From positions 1,922,001 to 1,986,000 of the forward strand of contig NC_018681.1 of the NCBI RefSeq assembly GCF_000250675.2: 64,000 nt of DNA. The letters run 5' to 3'. The DNA is from Nocardia brasiliensis ATCC 700358 (GTDB lineage Bacteria > Actinomycetota > Actinomycetes > Mycobacteriales > Mycobacteriaceae). The position numbers and the translations under genes are program-made. The notes under the pieces are model-generated. The model did no database searches. It was not told where the DNA came from and saw nothing but the letters and a program-made list of their open reading frames with translations. Positions 16,295 through 25,420 of this stretch are shown piece after piece. Each line of letters opens with the position of its first letter. Position 1 is the first letter of the stretch.

Positions 16295-17362
16295 ATGACC
16301 GCGGTGCCGTCGTGTGTGCGTTTTCAGGTGGGCGGGCAGCCTTCTCGGACTGACGCACCGGAATTGGATGCGGGCGCGCTCCTCGACGCCGCACGCCAAC
16401 AGGTCGAGCCGCTGTTGCGTGCGGCAGTAGACGGGCTAGCGGCCCCGCTGCGACGAATGGCCGGATATCACTTCGGGTGGTGGGATGTCGAGGGCCGTCC
16501 TACCGGCTCGACCCAGGGGAAGGGGTTGCGTGCCGCGGTGACTTTCGCCTCGGCGCGAGCGTGGGGGGCCGATGCCGCGGTGGCGGCGCCGGCTGCGGCA
16601 GCGGTGGAGCTGCTGCACAATTTCACGCTGATTCATGACGATGTGATGGATGGCGACCAGCTGCGTCGTGGCCGGGCGACGGTGTGGCGCGTATGGGGTG
16701 TCGGTGACGCCGTGCTTCTGGGTGATGCGTTGCATGCCTTGTCGACTCGCGTCCTCATCGGCAGTCCGGACCGTGTGGTGGTCCGAGCGGTTGCGCTGCT
16801 GGCCTCGACGGCCCTGGACCTGTGCGCGGGTCAACATTTCGACTGCGCCTGCGAGCACGGCGGTGGGGTCGATGTCGCCGACTACCTGCTGATGGCGTCC
16901 GGCAAGACCGGCGCGCTGCTCGGGGCCGCGTGTGCGCTGGGCGGGTTGTACGCCGGGGCCGACGATGCCACCGTGGCGGCGTTGGAAACCTATGGCCGGG
17001 AGACAGGCATCGCATTCCAAATCATCGACGACCTGCTGGGCATCTGGGGCGATGCGGCAATTACCGGAAAAACACCTGGCAACGATCTCGCTCGGCGAAA
17101 ACGAACCCTTCCGATTGTCGCGGCGCTCGAATCGGACCATCCCGCGGCAGCCGAGCTGGCAGGTCTGTATTTCGATGACCGAGTGCTGAGCAAGGCCGAA
17201 TTGGTTCGTGCTGCCGAGTTGGTCGAGCAAGCGGGCGGAATGACTGCGGCACGGCAACTGGCCGAGCAGCATCGACTCGCGGCCATGGCGGCACTGCCCA
17301 GTTTTATGGACCTGTCCGAGCTGAGCATTCTTGGTTCGACGGCTGTCGACCGCAACCGATAA
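16295..17362 (+). CDS. Polyprenyl diphosphate synthase (trans-isoprenyl type)
   Basis: 355 residues. The first Asp-rich motif is DDVMD (115-119) and the second DDLLGIWGD (from 245), with GKGLR upstream and TGKTPGNDL downstream, all typical of trans-isoprenyl diphosphate synthases. It condenses isopentenyl diphosphate with allylic diphosphates and should supply geranyl-, farnesyl- or geranylgeranyl-PP to the terpene cyclase at 18803. The residue positions before DDVMD (HNFTLIH) do not settle chain length. ATG 16295 has AGGAAA upstream. It is the first gene of a four-gene plus-strand cluster with gaps of 22, 35 and 55 bp. Confidence 0.88.
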   Translation: MTAVPSCVRFQVGGQPSRTDAPELDAGALLDAARQQVEPLLRAAVDGLAAPLRRMAGYHFGWWDVEGRPTGSTQGKGLRAAVTFASARAWGADAAVAAPAAAAVELLHNFTLIHDDVMDGDQLRRGRATVWRVWGVGDAVLLGDALHALSTRVLIGSPDRVVVRAVALLASTALDLCAGQHFDCACEHGGGVDVADYLLMASGKTGALLGAACALGGLYAGADDATVAALETYGRETGIAFQIIDDLLGIWGDAAITGKTPGNDLARRKRTLPIVAALESDHPAAAELAGLYFDDRVLSKAELVRAAELVEQAGGMTAARQLAEQHRLAAMAALPSFMDLSELSILGSTAVDRNR

Positions 17363-17384
17363 TTCAATAGGAGTCCGAGTCACT

Positions 17385-18767
17385 ATGCGAGCAGTATTCA
17401 GCCGGCACCGAGAACTGCCGAACGGCGGTTTGGAAAATCAGGCGATTCCGACTGTTCCGGGAGCGCTGCCGATGGTCGGGCATTCGTTAGCGCTGCTGCG
17501 GGACCCGTTGGCGTTCATCTCGGCACTTCCCGCATACGGCGATGTGACGACGGTGCGAATCGGGTCCCTTCCGATGGTGATGGTGTGCGATCCGCTGCTC
17601 ACCCGGCAGGTTCTGTTGGAGGACAGCACCTACGACAAGGGCGGACCGGTCATGGACAAAGCTGCCGAGGTGATCGGTGATGGTTTGATCACCTGCCCGC
17701 ACAGCAGGCATCGACGGCAGCGTCGGCTGTGCCAGCCGGCGTTTCGTCCGGACCGGCTCCCCGAATTCGGCGCGGTGTTCGCGTCCGCGGCGAAAGAAAT
17801 GGCGAGTTCCTGGCAGGACGACCAAGTCGTCGATGTCGACAGAGAATTGATGGCAATGACAGCAGGCACGGCCGTGCTGACAATGTTCGCCCACACCCTG
17901 CCGGAGCCGGAACAGCTCATCGCCGACTTGGTCACGGTGGTGGAGGGAGCGTTCCGGCGAATGATCACACCCCGGTTCCTCAACCACTTCGCGTTGCTGG
18001 GAAACCGGCGCTTCGACCAGGCCAACAAGCGGTTGCGGAGTGCGGTAGCCGACGCCGTCGGCAGACGTCGTGCGGACGACGCCGACCACAGCGATCTACT
18101 GGCTTTCCTGCAGGAGGCCGTCGACTCCACGGAACACCCGGGCAGCAGCGATCGGCTGACGGATATCGAATTGGTCGACCAGATCACCACCTTCTTCGGC
18201 GCCGGGACGGAGACGACCGCGAGCACAGTGGCCTGGGCTCTGCACCTGCTTGCCCGCCACCCCGAAATTCAGGACCGGCTTCATCAGGAAATCCAAGACG
18301 TCCTGGCCGGTGAACCGATGACTTTCGAGCGGCTGACCGATATGGAAATGGCAAGTCATGTCATCAACGAAACTCTCCGGCTTTATCCACCGGCCTGGCT
18401 GCTCACCCGCACGGTCACGAAGGAGACTTTGCTGGGCGGCTTCCAGCTTCCGGCCGGGACCACGCTGGCCTACAGTCCCTACGTCATTCACCGTCGACCG
18501 GATTTGTACGACGATCCCGATCGTTTCGACCCGCAGCGCTGGCGGCACACCAAGCCTGATCGAACGGCCTTCATTCCATTCGCTGCCGGAGCCCGCAAAT
18601 GTATCGGCGATCGCGTTGCCGTCACCCAGGCGACGATGGCATTGATCACTATTGTCGGCCAGTGGCGCCTGACGCCGCTTTCGGATCAAGCTCTCGAGCC
18701 TGCTGTCAAGGCGACCTTGACCCCCCGCCACCTCCGCCTCCGGGTTACTGCGCGCCGATCCCTGTAA
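17385..18767 (+). CDS. Cytochrome P450 of terpenoid cluster
   Basis: 460 residues from ATG 17385, preceded by AGGAG; an earlier GTG in frame overlaps the synthase gene. The I-helix oxygen-binding motif is FFGAGTETTAS, the K-helix ExxR is ETLR, and the heme-ligand motif is FAAGARKCIG. The long N-terminus and PFAAGARKC type resemble terpene-oxidising bacterial P450s such as the pentalenene oxygenase type. It probably oxidises the hydrocarbon made by the cyclase encoded next. Redox partners are not encoded in the cluster. Confidence 0.88.
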   Translation: MRAVFSRHRELPNGGLENQAIPTVPGALPMVGHSLALLRDPLAFISALPAYGDVTTVRIGSLPMVMVCDPLLTRQVLLEDSTYDKGGPVMDKAAEVIGDGLITCPHSRHRRQRRLCQPAFRPDRLPEFGAVFASAAKEMASSWQDDQVVDVDRELMAMTAGTAVLTMFAHTLPEPEQLIADLVTVVEGAFRRMITPRFLNHFALLGNRRFDQANKRLRSAVADAVGRRRADDADHSDLLAFLQEAVDSTEHPGSSDRLTDIELVDQITTFFGAGTETTASTVAWALHLLARHPEIQDRLHQEIQDVLAGEPMTFERLTDMEMASHVINETLRLYPPAWLLTRTVTKETLLGGFQLPAGTTLAYSPYVIHRRPDLYDDPDRFDPQRWRHTKPDRTAFIPFAAGARKCIGDRVAVTQATMALITIVGQWRLTPLSDQALEPAVKATLTPRHLRLRVTARRSL

Positions 18768-18802
18768 CCATCCGAGCCGCCCGAATAGATTGGAGAACCA
18801 CA

Positions 18803-19768
18803 ATGTCGGTGGACGCAGGACAAGCAGTCGAGGGTCTGCGCATTCCCTTCCCCAGCGCCCGCAACCCGCGAACAGAGCTGGTCCGTAAGCCGCATCGGGA
18901 TTGGATCGACACCATGGGGATCGCCCCTGCGGCGACCGCGGACATCGGTGCCGACCTGCCGCTCATCATCGGCCGTCTCTATCCACACGCCGGTGTAGAC
19001 GATCTGGCCCTGGTCACCGACTGGAATTGCTGGGGCTTTCTCTACGACGACGAATTCAACGGCCGTCTGGGCACCTTGCCTGGGGCGGTGGCAGCCTCAG
19101 TCGAAGGCATGATCGAGATCATCTGCGCACCAGCTACTTTCCAAGAAGCTTCCGAGGTGCCGTTGACTCGGGCGCTCGCCGACATGATGCGCCGATTCCG
19201 GGGCAGCGCGTCGGCGATCTGGTTCCATCGATTCAGCGAACACTTCGCTGCGGGCCTTACCGGTTTCGCCCATCACGCCGCCGCTCGCGCGACGGGCGGA
19301 TCAACCAGTATCGAGGACTACCTCGCCCATCGACGACTCGATATAGTGTCCGACCCGCTGCTGGATTTCATCGAACTGACCGACGACTGCGAACTATCGC
19401 CGGTAGTGCACACCAGCCCGGAGATGCTTCGCCTGCGCCGCGCAGCATTGGACATCATCATCATGATCAACGACGTCTTCTCCTACGAAAAGGAACTCCG
19501 CTGCGGCGACACGGAGAATGCGGTAGCCGTCCTGGAACGATCGACCGGGCTCACCCACGAAGACGCGACAGCCCGCGCGATCGAGATCGCAAACCAAAAT
19601 ATCCTCGTCCTAGTCGAAGCCACAGAGACCCTGCCGGCCGCATTGCGCAAACTCGACGCCGACCTCGACCAGATCGACCGAGCCCTGCGGTTCCTCACCG
19701 GAATTCAGACCGTGGTGAAGGCGACATACGACATCCACCTCGAAAGCGCCCGATACACCGCCGGATAG
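18803..19768 (+). CDS. Class I terpene cyclase
   Basis: 321 residues from ATG 18803 with GGAG upstream. It has the Asp-rich motif in LYDDEFNGR (Asp82, Asp83) and the NSE triad in INDVFSYEKE (Asn223, Ser227, Glu231), the two metal-binding sites of class I terpene synthases. The pair RY near the C-terminus (HLESARY) and an Arg about 46 residues before the NSE motif (HRRLD) also fit. These enzymes ionise a prenyl diphosphate and cyclise it; length and motifs fit a sesqui- or diterpene cyclase. The product cannot be read from sequence. Confidence 0.88.
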   Translation: MSVDAGQAVEGLRIPFPSARNPRTELVRKPHRDWIDTMGIAPAATADIGADLPLIIGRLYPHAGVDDLALVTDWNCWGFLYDDEFNGRLGTLPGAVAASVEGMIEIICAPATFQEASEVPLTRALADMMRRFRGSASAIWFHRFSEHFAAGLTGFAHHAAARATGGSTSIEDYLAHRRLDIVSDPLLDFIELTDDCELSPVVHTSPEMLRLRRAALDIIIMINDVFSYEKELRCGDTENAVAVLERSTGLTHEDATARAIEIANQNILVLVEATETLPAALRKLDADLDQIDRALRFLTGIQTVVKATYDIHLESARYTAG

Positions 19769-19823
19769 CCCCGCTCTGTATGTACCGAACAATCGTTCGG
19801 TGAATTTCTGTAGGAGGACTGCG

Positions 19824-21035
19824 ATGTCGGAAGTTCGGTCCGAAGCACGCCAGTACCCGATGGCCCGCGGGCGCTGCCCGTTCGACCCGCCACCCGAGCT
19901 CGGCCGCAGGCAGCGGGAGGAGCCGGTGTCCAAGGTGCGGATCTGGGACGACGGCGAGCCGTGGCTGTTCACCCGGTACGCGGACATTCGCGCGCTGCTG
20001 GCCGATCCGCGCGTCAGCGCCGATTCGGCCCGGGACGGGTACCCGGCGCAGTCGCCGGGGATCAAGGCCGGTCCCGAGCGGGCGAAATTGTTCATCACCA
20101 TGGACAACCCGGAACATGCCGCGCAGCGCAGCCTGCTCACCGCCGACTTCACCGTGCGGAAGATAGAACGGTTGCGGCCGCGGATCCAGCAGATCGTCGA
20201 TGACTTGATCGACGATCTGCTCGCTGGCCCGAAACCGGCCGACCTGGTGGAGGCGTTCGCACTTCCGGTGCCCTCGCTGGTGATCTGTGAACTGCTCGGC
20301 GTGCCGTATGCCGACCGGGCCTTCTTCCACCGGGTGAGCAAGGTGCTGACCGCGAGGTATACGCCCGTGGCCGAATCACTCGCCACGATGGAGACACTGC
20401 TCGACTACCTCGGCGGACTGGTACGGGACAAGCTCGCCGACCCCGGCGACGACCTGCTGAGTCGGCTTGCGACAGAACACATCTCCGCCGGCGCGGTGAC
20501 GGTCGCGGAGGCGGCGTCGATGGGGCTGCTGCTGCTGGTAGCCGGACACGAGACGACGGCCAACATGATCGCCCTCGGCACCGCCGCGCTGCTGGAGCAT
20601 CCGGATCAGCTCGCCGCCGTCCGCGACGGTGACGACGCGCTGGTGGCGAACGCGGTCGAGGAGCTGCTGCGCTACCTCACCATCTCGCACAGCGGACGAC
20701 GGCGCGTGGCACTGGAGGATATGGAGGTCGGCGGGCAGCGGATCCGCCAGGGCGACGGGCTGATCACCGCGGACAGCGTGGCCAACCGCGATCCGGCGCG
20801 GTTCCCCGACCCCGACCGGCTCGACGTGACCCGCGAGGCGCGCCACCACCTCGCGTTCGGCTACGGCATCCACCAGTGCCTCGGCCAGGCGCTCGCGCGG
20901 GTCGAACTGCAGGTGGCCTACCGCACGCTCTACCGGCGGATCCCGACGCTACGGCTCGCGGTCGCGCTGGACGAGGTCGAGTTCAAAGACGACATGGTCG
21001 TGTACGGGGTGCACGAACTCCCGGTGACGTGGTGA
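19824..21035 (+). CDS. Cytochrome P450 (CYP105/107-like), second P450 of cluster
   Basis: 403 residues from ATG 19824 with TAGGAGG upstream. The I-helix reads LLLVAGHETTAN, the K-helix EELLR, and the heme motif FGYGIHQCLG. This is the short soluble type common in actinobacterial secondary metabolism and different from the first P450 of the cluster. It may perform a second oxidation of the terpene. It is the last gene of the run; no ferredoxin gene follows. Confidence 0.87.
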   Translation: MSEVRSEARQYPMARGRCPFDPPPELGRRQREEPVSKVRIWDDGEPWLFTRYADIRALLADPRVSADSARDGYPAQSPGIKAGPERAKLFITMDNPEHAAQRSLLTADFTVRKIERLRPRIQQIVDDLIDDLLAGPKPADLVEAFALPVPSLVICELLGVPYADRAFFHRVSKVLTARYTPVAESLATMETLLDYLGGLVRDKLADPGDDLLSRLATEHISAGAVTVAEAASMGLLLLVAGHETTANMIALGTAALLEHPDQLAAVRDGDDALVANAVEELLRYLTISHSGRRRVALEDMEVGGQRIRQGDGLITADSVANRDPARFPDPDRLDVTREARHHLAFGYGIHQCLGQALARVELQVAYRTLYRRIPTLRLAVALDEVEFKDDMVVYGVHELPVTW

Positions 21036-21382
21036 ACCCGGGGCGTCGATACCCCGCCGGGTGAGCCGACCGGCGATCGACCTCCACAGAAAGAGCGCGA
21101 GATAGATCAGCACCGCGCCGTACTCGTTGCGAACCTGGGTTGATGAATGCTCTGGCGATTGGGTGCTTGCGCGGGGAGGAGTTGTCGCGCGCGCTGGCTC
21201 GGGGACTGTTCGATGCCTACGGCAGCAGAACTTCGCGGCGAATGACACCCGACCGGCTCCGCATGGGCATCGAATCGCTACCCATGCGGGAAGTCTGCTG
21301 GACAGAGTTCCTGAGTGTTTGAGCGTTGCGCAGAGCGGGTATCCCCGCTCTGACCCGGAGTATTTCCAGGTCAGAGCGGGTG
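21036..21382. other. Gene-poor stretch between P450 and tRNA-Arg
   Basis: No convincing gene. On the minus strand a short frame around 21040-21130 encodes a hydrophobic stretch (VLIYLALFLW) but lacks a start with ribosome site, so it may be a decayed membrane gene or chance. The stem-loop at 21332-21351 lies in this region. Confidence 0.4.
21332..21351 (-). terminator. Stem-loop downstream of tRNA-Arg
   Basis: AGAGCGGG and CCCGCTCT form a perfect 8-bp stem with a TATC loop, about 30 bases 3' of the tRNA gene on the minus strand. A second copy of AGAGCGGG stands at 21373. No T-run follows, so termination is only probable. Confidence 0.4.
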
Positions 21383-21459
21383 TGGCGCCCCCGGCAGGAA
21401 TCGAACCTGCGACCTAGGGATTAGAAGGCCCTTGCTCTATCCAACTGAGCTACGGAGGC
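21383..21459 (-). tRNA. tRNA-Arg (anticodon UCU)
   Basis: A full 77-nt cloverleaf on the minus strand: acceptor GCCTCCG pairs with CGGGGGC (one G-T pair), D-stem GCTC/GAGC, anticodon loop CTTCTAA with TCT at positions 34-36, T-arm GCAGG-TTCGATT-CCTGC, and an encoded CCA end. It reads AGA codons, which are rare in this genome type. The last anticodon-stem pair (31-39) is C-T. Confidence 0.95.
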
Positions 21460-21528
21460 AGTGGGTTCCACCATGGCCGACATTGGTCGTGCTGTCCAGC
21501 GCGCCAATTATAGCGACCGACCAGATGG

Positions 21529-21915
21529 CTAAGGGTCCAGCGCGACGGCGAGTACGAGCATCGCGGCCAAGATCACCTCTAGCACCAGGTAGAACCAAAC
21601 GGGGTAGAAGGCGGACGGGCTTTCGACGACGGACGACCACACTCGGCCGAACGCCATCCCGCCGAGCGCGGCGGCCACCGCCACGCACGCACCGAATCTG
21701 AGGTCACCGACATCTGCGGCGGCCAACCCGAGGATCACCGCGATGGCGATGCCGAAGCCGCCGTAGACGGCCCGCACCTCGGCGCGGGCGTCCGCGCGGT
21801 CGGCGAGCAGCCCGAGCGGGTCGACCAGTTGGCTGGGCCGTAAGAGCCCGAAAACGCCCATGGCAGCGAAGAACAACGCCACCAAGGCAATCAACACGAT
21901 CGATACGACCGACAC
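21529..21915 (-). CDS. DUF4345-type four-helix membrane protein
   Basis: 128 residues from GTG 21915, which has a full GGAGGT site; longer versions would overlap the divergent CopD/CtaG gene. Four hydrophobic segments with the LLRP segment after the first helix, a central RAVYGGFGIA and a terminal VWFYLVLEVILAAMLV fit the DUF4345 family of small membrane proteins, whose function is unknown. The tRNA-Arg gene follows 70 bp downstream on the same strand. Confidence 0.72.
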   Translation of the reverse strand: MSVVSIVLIALVALFFAAMGVFGLLRPSQLVDPLGLLADRADARAEVRAVYGGFGIAIAVILGLAAADVGDLRFGACVAVAAALGGMAFGRVWSSVVESPSAFYPVWFYLVLEVILAAMLVLAVALDP

Positions 21916-21984
21916 AACACCTCCGTGATCCGCAGCCCACAATATCGGCCCAAACCCGGCGCGGCCACGCGATAACACTGGAAC

Positions 21985-21990
21985 TACGCT
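21985..21990 (+). promoter_or_regulatory. -10 box of leaderless promoter for CopD/CtaG gene
   Basis: TACGCT ends seven bases before ATG 21998, and no Shine-Dalgarno sequence stands before that start. Transcription beginning at the start codon is the simplest reading. Confidence 0.45.
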
Positions 21991-21997
21991 CAGTCGT

Positions 21998-24055
21998 ATG
22001 TCGTCTGCGCTGGACCCGTCCGCTTCCCCCGATCTGGAAAGCAACCGGCCGGCGGCGACATACGCAGTGGTGATCGCGCTTTCCGCGGCGATCGCCGCGA
22101 TGGTCGCGGCACTCGTGGTGGGTCTGTCCGCGGCGCAGGCGCTGAGTTTGCTCGGCATTCCGGATCCCGGCGCGTTGACCACCTACGGGCTGCCCGCGGT
22201 GCGCGCGCTCGCGGATCTGTCCGCGGCGTTGACCGTCGGCTCGCTGCTGTTCGCCGCCTTCATGGTGCCGCCGCAGGCGAGCGGGTTGCTGGACGTCGGC
22301 GGCTATCGCGCGATGCGGCGCGCCTCGAACTTCGCGCTGCTCTGGGCTTGCTGTGCGGCGCTGCTGATTCCGCTGACCGTGTCCGACACCACAGGACAAC
22401 CGGTGCGCGACACGCTGGACCCGGTGGGTCTGTGGCGGGCGATCGATCAGATCGAGCTGGCGGGCGCGTGGCGCACGACGGTGCTGTTCGCGTTGATCGT
22501 CGCGGTCGGTGCGCGGCTCGCATTGCGCTGGGGGTGGACGCCGGTGCTGTTCGGCGCGGCGATCGCCACGATGATGCCGCTCGCGCTGACCGGTCATTCG
22601 TCCTCGGGCGGCGCGCACGACGTAGCCACCAACAGCCTGATCCTGCATCTGGTTTCGGCCGCGGTGTGGGTCGGCGGACTGTTCGCGCTGCTGGCGCATG
22701 CCCGTCGGGGCGGCGCGCACACGGATCTGGCCGCGCGCCGCTTTTCGCTGACCGCCACCTTCGCGTTCGTCACGATCGGGGTGAGCGGGGTGATCAACTC
22801 GTGGGTCCGGGTGCCCTGGGACGAGCTGTTCACCAGTACTTACGGCAGGTTGGTGCTGGCGAAGGCGGCGGCGCTGGTGCTGCTCGGCCTGTTCGGTTAC
22901 GCGCAACGCCGCGCCGCGCTGCCCGCGCTGGCCGCGGACCCGAAAGACCGCGGCGCACTGATCCGGTTCGCCGGAGTCGAGGTGCTGGTGTTCGCCGCGA
23001 CGATGGGTCTCGCGGTGGGCCTCGGCCGGACGCCGCCGCCCCCGCCCACCAGCATCCCCACGCCTGCGGAGGTGGAGCTGGGCTACAACCTGGCCGGGCC
23101 GCCGACGGTCGCGCGCATGCTGTTCGACTGGCGCTTCGACCTGATCTTCGGCACGTTGGCGATCGTCCTCGCGATCGGATATCTGCTCGGCGTACGCAGG
23201 CTGCGGGCCCGCGGCGACGCCTGGCCGATCGGGCGGACCATCGCCTGGCTGTCCGGTTGTGTGGTGTTGCTGCTGGCCACCTCGTCCGGGGTGGGTCGGT
23301 ACGCGCCGGCGATGTTCAGCGTGCACATGGGCGCGCATATGGCACTGTCTATGCTGGCGCCGATCCTGTTCGCGCTCGGCGGCGTGGTGACACTGGCGTT
23401 GCGCGCCTTGCCGCCCGCGGGGCGCGGTGGGGCACCGGGACCGCGCGAGTGGATCCTGGCCGCGGTGCACAACCCGGTGTCGCGGTTCCTGACCCACCCC
23501 ATCGTGGCTTCGGTGATCTTCGTCGGCGGGTTCTATGCGCTGTACCTCGGCGGGATCTTCGACACCTTTGCGGATTCCCATGGGGCGCATCTGCTGATGA
23601 ACCTGCACTTCCTGCTCAGCGGCTACCTGTTCTACTGGGTGGTGATCGGTATCGACCCGAAGCCTCGGCAGGTGGAGCCGCTGACCAAGCTGGCCATGGT
23701 GTTCGGCTCGCTGCCGTTCCACGCCTTCTTCGGGATCGCGCTGATGAGCATGACCACGGTGCTCGGCGGCTGGTTCTACCGCGGCCTCGGACTCGGCTGG
23801 AACGGTGACCTGCTCGGCGATCAACGCACCGGCGGCAGCCTGGCGTGGGCGAGTGGCGAGGTGCCGCTGGTGGTGGTGATGCTCGCGCTGCTCATCCAAT
23901 GGTCGCGCAGCGACAAGCGATTGGCGCAACGCACCGATCGAGCCGCCGACCGCGACCACGACGCGGACCTCGCCGCGCACAACGCGATGTTCGCCGAACT
24001 GGCCAAACGTGATCGGGGAACACAGAAGTCGGCGGGCGATCCGGCACAACCGTGA
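21998..24055 (+). CDS. Bifunctional copper-resistance CopD / cytochrome c oxidase assembly (CtaG_caa3) membrane protein
   Basis: 685 residues with about 16 hydrophobic segments. The N-terminal half (to about residue 330) matches CopD (PF05425), including the GHSSSGGAH and ILHLVSAAVWVGG segments with conserved His. The C-terminal half matches CtaG_caa3 (PF09678): MFSVHMGAHMALSM, LMNLHFLLSGYLFYW and FHAFFG, with His residues suited to copper binding. It resembles M. tuberculosis Rv0102. It probably moves copper across the membrane for the aa3 oxidase and lowers copper stress. The last 40 residues are a charged cytoplasmic tail. Confidence 0.9.
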   Translation: MSSALDPSASPDLESNRPAATYAVVIALSAAIAAMVAALVVGLSAAQALSLLGIPDPGALTTYGLPAVRALADLSAALTVGSLLFAAFMVPPQASGLLDVGGYRAMRRASNFALLWACCAALLIPLTVSDTTGQPVRDTLDPVGLWRAIDQIELAGAWRTTVLFALIVAVGARLALRWGWTPVLFGAAIATMMPLALTGHSSSGGAHDVATNSLILHLVSAAVWVGGLFALLAHARRGGAHTDLAARRFSLTATFAFVTIGVSGVINSWVRVPWDELFTSTYGRLVLAKAAALVLLGLFGYAQRRAALPALAADPKDRGALIRFAGVEVLVFAATMGLAVGLGRTPPPPPTSIPTPAEVELGYNLAGPPTVARMLFDWRFDLIFGTLAIVLAIGYLLGVRRLRARGDAWPIGRTIAWLSGCVVLLLATSSGVGRYAPAMFSVHMGAHMALSMLAPILFALGGVVTLALRALPPAGRGGAPGPREWILAAVHNPVSRFLTHPIVASVIFVGGFYALYLGGIFDTFADSHGAHLLMNLHFLLSGYLFYWVVIGIDPKPRQVEPLTKLAMVFGSLPFHAFFGIALMSMTTVLGGWFYRGLGLGWNGDLLGDQRTGGSLAWASGEVPLVVVMLALLIQWSRSDKRLAQRTDRAADRDHDADLAAHNAMFAELAKRDRGTQKSAGDPAQP

Positions 24056-24065
24056 TTTGAGTGGC

Positions 24066-24151
24066 ACAGTGTGTTCCACTGACACTGTGTCCTGCGAAGG
24101 CAATCGTGCGAAATCCGTCTTGCGGGACGGTGCTCCACGATCGGACACTGT
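24066..24151. promoter_or_regulatory. ACAGTGT/ACACTGT repeats before PLP enzyme gene
   Basis: ACAGTGT at 24066-24072 and ACACTGT at 24082-24088 form a perfect 7-bp inverted repeat; a third ACACTGT stands at 24145-24151. Within the first pair, CAGTG-tgttc-CACTG forms another palindrome. This looks like a regulator-binding region ahead of the gene at 24207. Confidence 0.5.
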
Positions 24152-24206
24152 GCTTCGGACATGGTTGGGCAGTCGTGGTCGAGTCGAATGTGGTCAAGGT
24201 GTGGTT

Positions 24207-25175
24207 GTGAACGAGCGTTCCATGGTCTTCCCCGAGCACGACCACATCGACCGTGTGCACCGATCCGATGTGCGGGCCGCGCGCAAGCGGCTGGCCGGAC
24301 GCACCCGTAAGACCCCGGTCTTCCACACCTCCGTCGCCGGGCCGGACGGCCCGGTGCCGGTCACGATGAAGCTCGAATACCTCCAGTACGGAGGCACTTT
24401 CAAGGTTCGCGGCAGCCTCAACGCGTTGCTGGCGGCACCGGACTGCGCCGAGCAGGTGGTGATCGCCTCGGGCGGGAACGCGGGCATCGCCGCCGCCTTG
24501 GCCGCCGCGCAGCTCGGAAAGTCTTGCACCGTCGTCGTTCCCGAGTCGGCGCCGCACACCAAGGTCGCCGCGATGTGGTCGCACGGCGCCGAAGTGCTCT
24601 GGCATGGCACGACTTACACCGAGGCGCTCGACTACGCCACCGAACTGGCGGTGGAACGCAAGGCATTGCGTCTGCATGCTTACGACCTGGCCGCGGTCGT
24701 CGCCGGAGCCGGCGTGGTCGGGTTGGAACTCGAGGAGCAGGTGCGCGGACGGCCGCCGGTGCTGGCCGCGGTCGGCGGCGGCGGACTGATCGCGGGCATC
24801 GCGGCCGCGATCGGCCGGCGCCAGCAGATCATCGGCGTCGAACCGGAAGGCATTCCCACCTTGCATGCCGCGCTGGCGGCGAACCGGCCGGTCGAGATAG
24901 CGGTGTCCAGTATCGTGGCGGAATCGTTGGGCGCCACCAGGATCGGCGATATCGCGATGGACGTGGCGCGCCGGCACGAGATCCGTTCGCTGCTGGTCAC
25001 CGACGACGCGATCACCACCGCGCGGGACTATCTGTGGCGTGAGTTCCGGATCGTGGTCGAACTGGCTGGCGCGGTTGCGCTGGCGGCCGTACAGAGCGGG
25101 GTGTACGTTCCGGCTCCTGGGGAGCGGCCCGTTATCGTGCTGTGCGGGGCGAATACGGATCTCGCGGCGCTCTAG
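24207..25175 (+). CDS. PLP-dependent threonine/serine dehydratase-like enzyme
   Basis: About 322 residues, fold-type II PLP enzyme of the threonine dehydratase family. The PLP lysine sits in YGGTFKVRGSLNA, the phosphate-binding or Asn loop in ASGGNAGIA, and the Gly-rich phosphate cup in AVGGGGLIAGIA. No C-terminal regulatory domain is present, so it resembles catabolic threonine/serine ammonia-lyases or racemase-type relatives. The start is GTG 24207 with AAGG upstream; ATG 24222 is possible. Three ACACTGT-type boxes lie upstream. Substrate is uncertain. Confidence 0.85.
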   Translation: MNERSMVFPEHDHIDRVHRSDVRAARKRLAGRTRKTPVFHTSVAGPDGPVPVTMKLEYLQYGGTFKVRGSLNALLAAPDCAEQVVIASGGNAGIAAALAAAQLGKSCTVVVPESAPHTKVAAMWSHGAEVLWHGTTYTEALDYATELAVERKALRLHAYDLAAVVAGAGVVGLELEEQVRGRPPVLAAVGGGGLIAGIAAAIGRRQQIIGVEPEGIPTLHAALAANRPVEIAVSSIVAESLGATRIGDIAMDVARRHEIRSLLVTDDAITTARDYLWREFRIVVELAGAVALAAVQSGVYVPAPGERPVIVLCGANTDLAAL

Positions 25176-25179
25176 GGAC

Positions 25180-25420
25180 GAACGCGGGGTCGGGCGCGGA
25201 CGCGGGACTTGCCGCCGCTGCGGAATCGGGCGCGGCTGCGGGTCGGTCGCGAGCGTGAGATTGGGCGCGGTCGCAGGGCTGTGCGTGAGCGGGGGATTGG
25301 GCGCGAACGCGGGATCGGCGGTCGCTGCGGGATTGGGCGTGGTCGCGGGGTTGGGCGTGAGCGCGGGACTGGGCGCGCGCGGGATCGGCGGTCGCTGCGA
25401 GATCGGCCGCGGAGCGCGAA
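25180..25420. repeat. Degenerate G-rich tandem repeats
   Basis: Short units built around GGATTGGGCG, GGTCGCGGG and GAGCGCGGG recur about every 18 bp for some 240 bp, starting just after the PLP enzyme stop codon. The unit is imperfect and in no frame gives a plausible gene on its own; both strands are open only because of the composition. Confidence 0.6.

Noticed and set aside
16295..17362. Prenyl synthase as encapsulin cargo-type enzyme
   Set aside because: No encapsulin shell gene is adjacent; a terpene cyclase and P450s are.
21704..24148. An 814-codon frame antisense to the CopD/CtaG gene
   Set aside because: Composition is Arg/Gln/His-rich, it starts without a ribosome site and covers a well-supported membrane protein.
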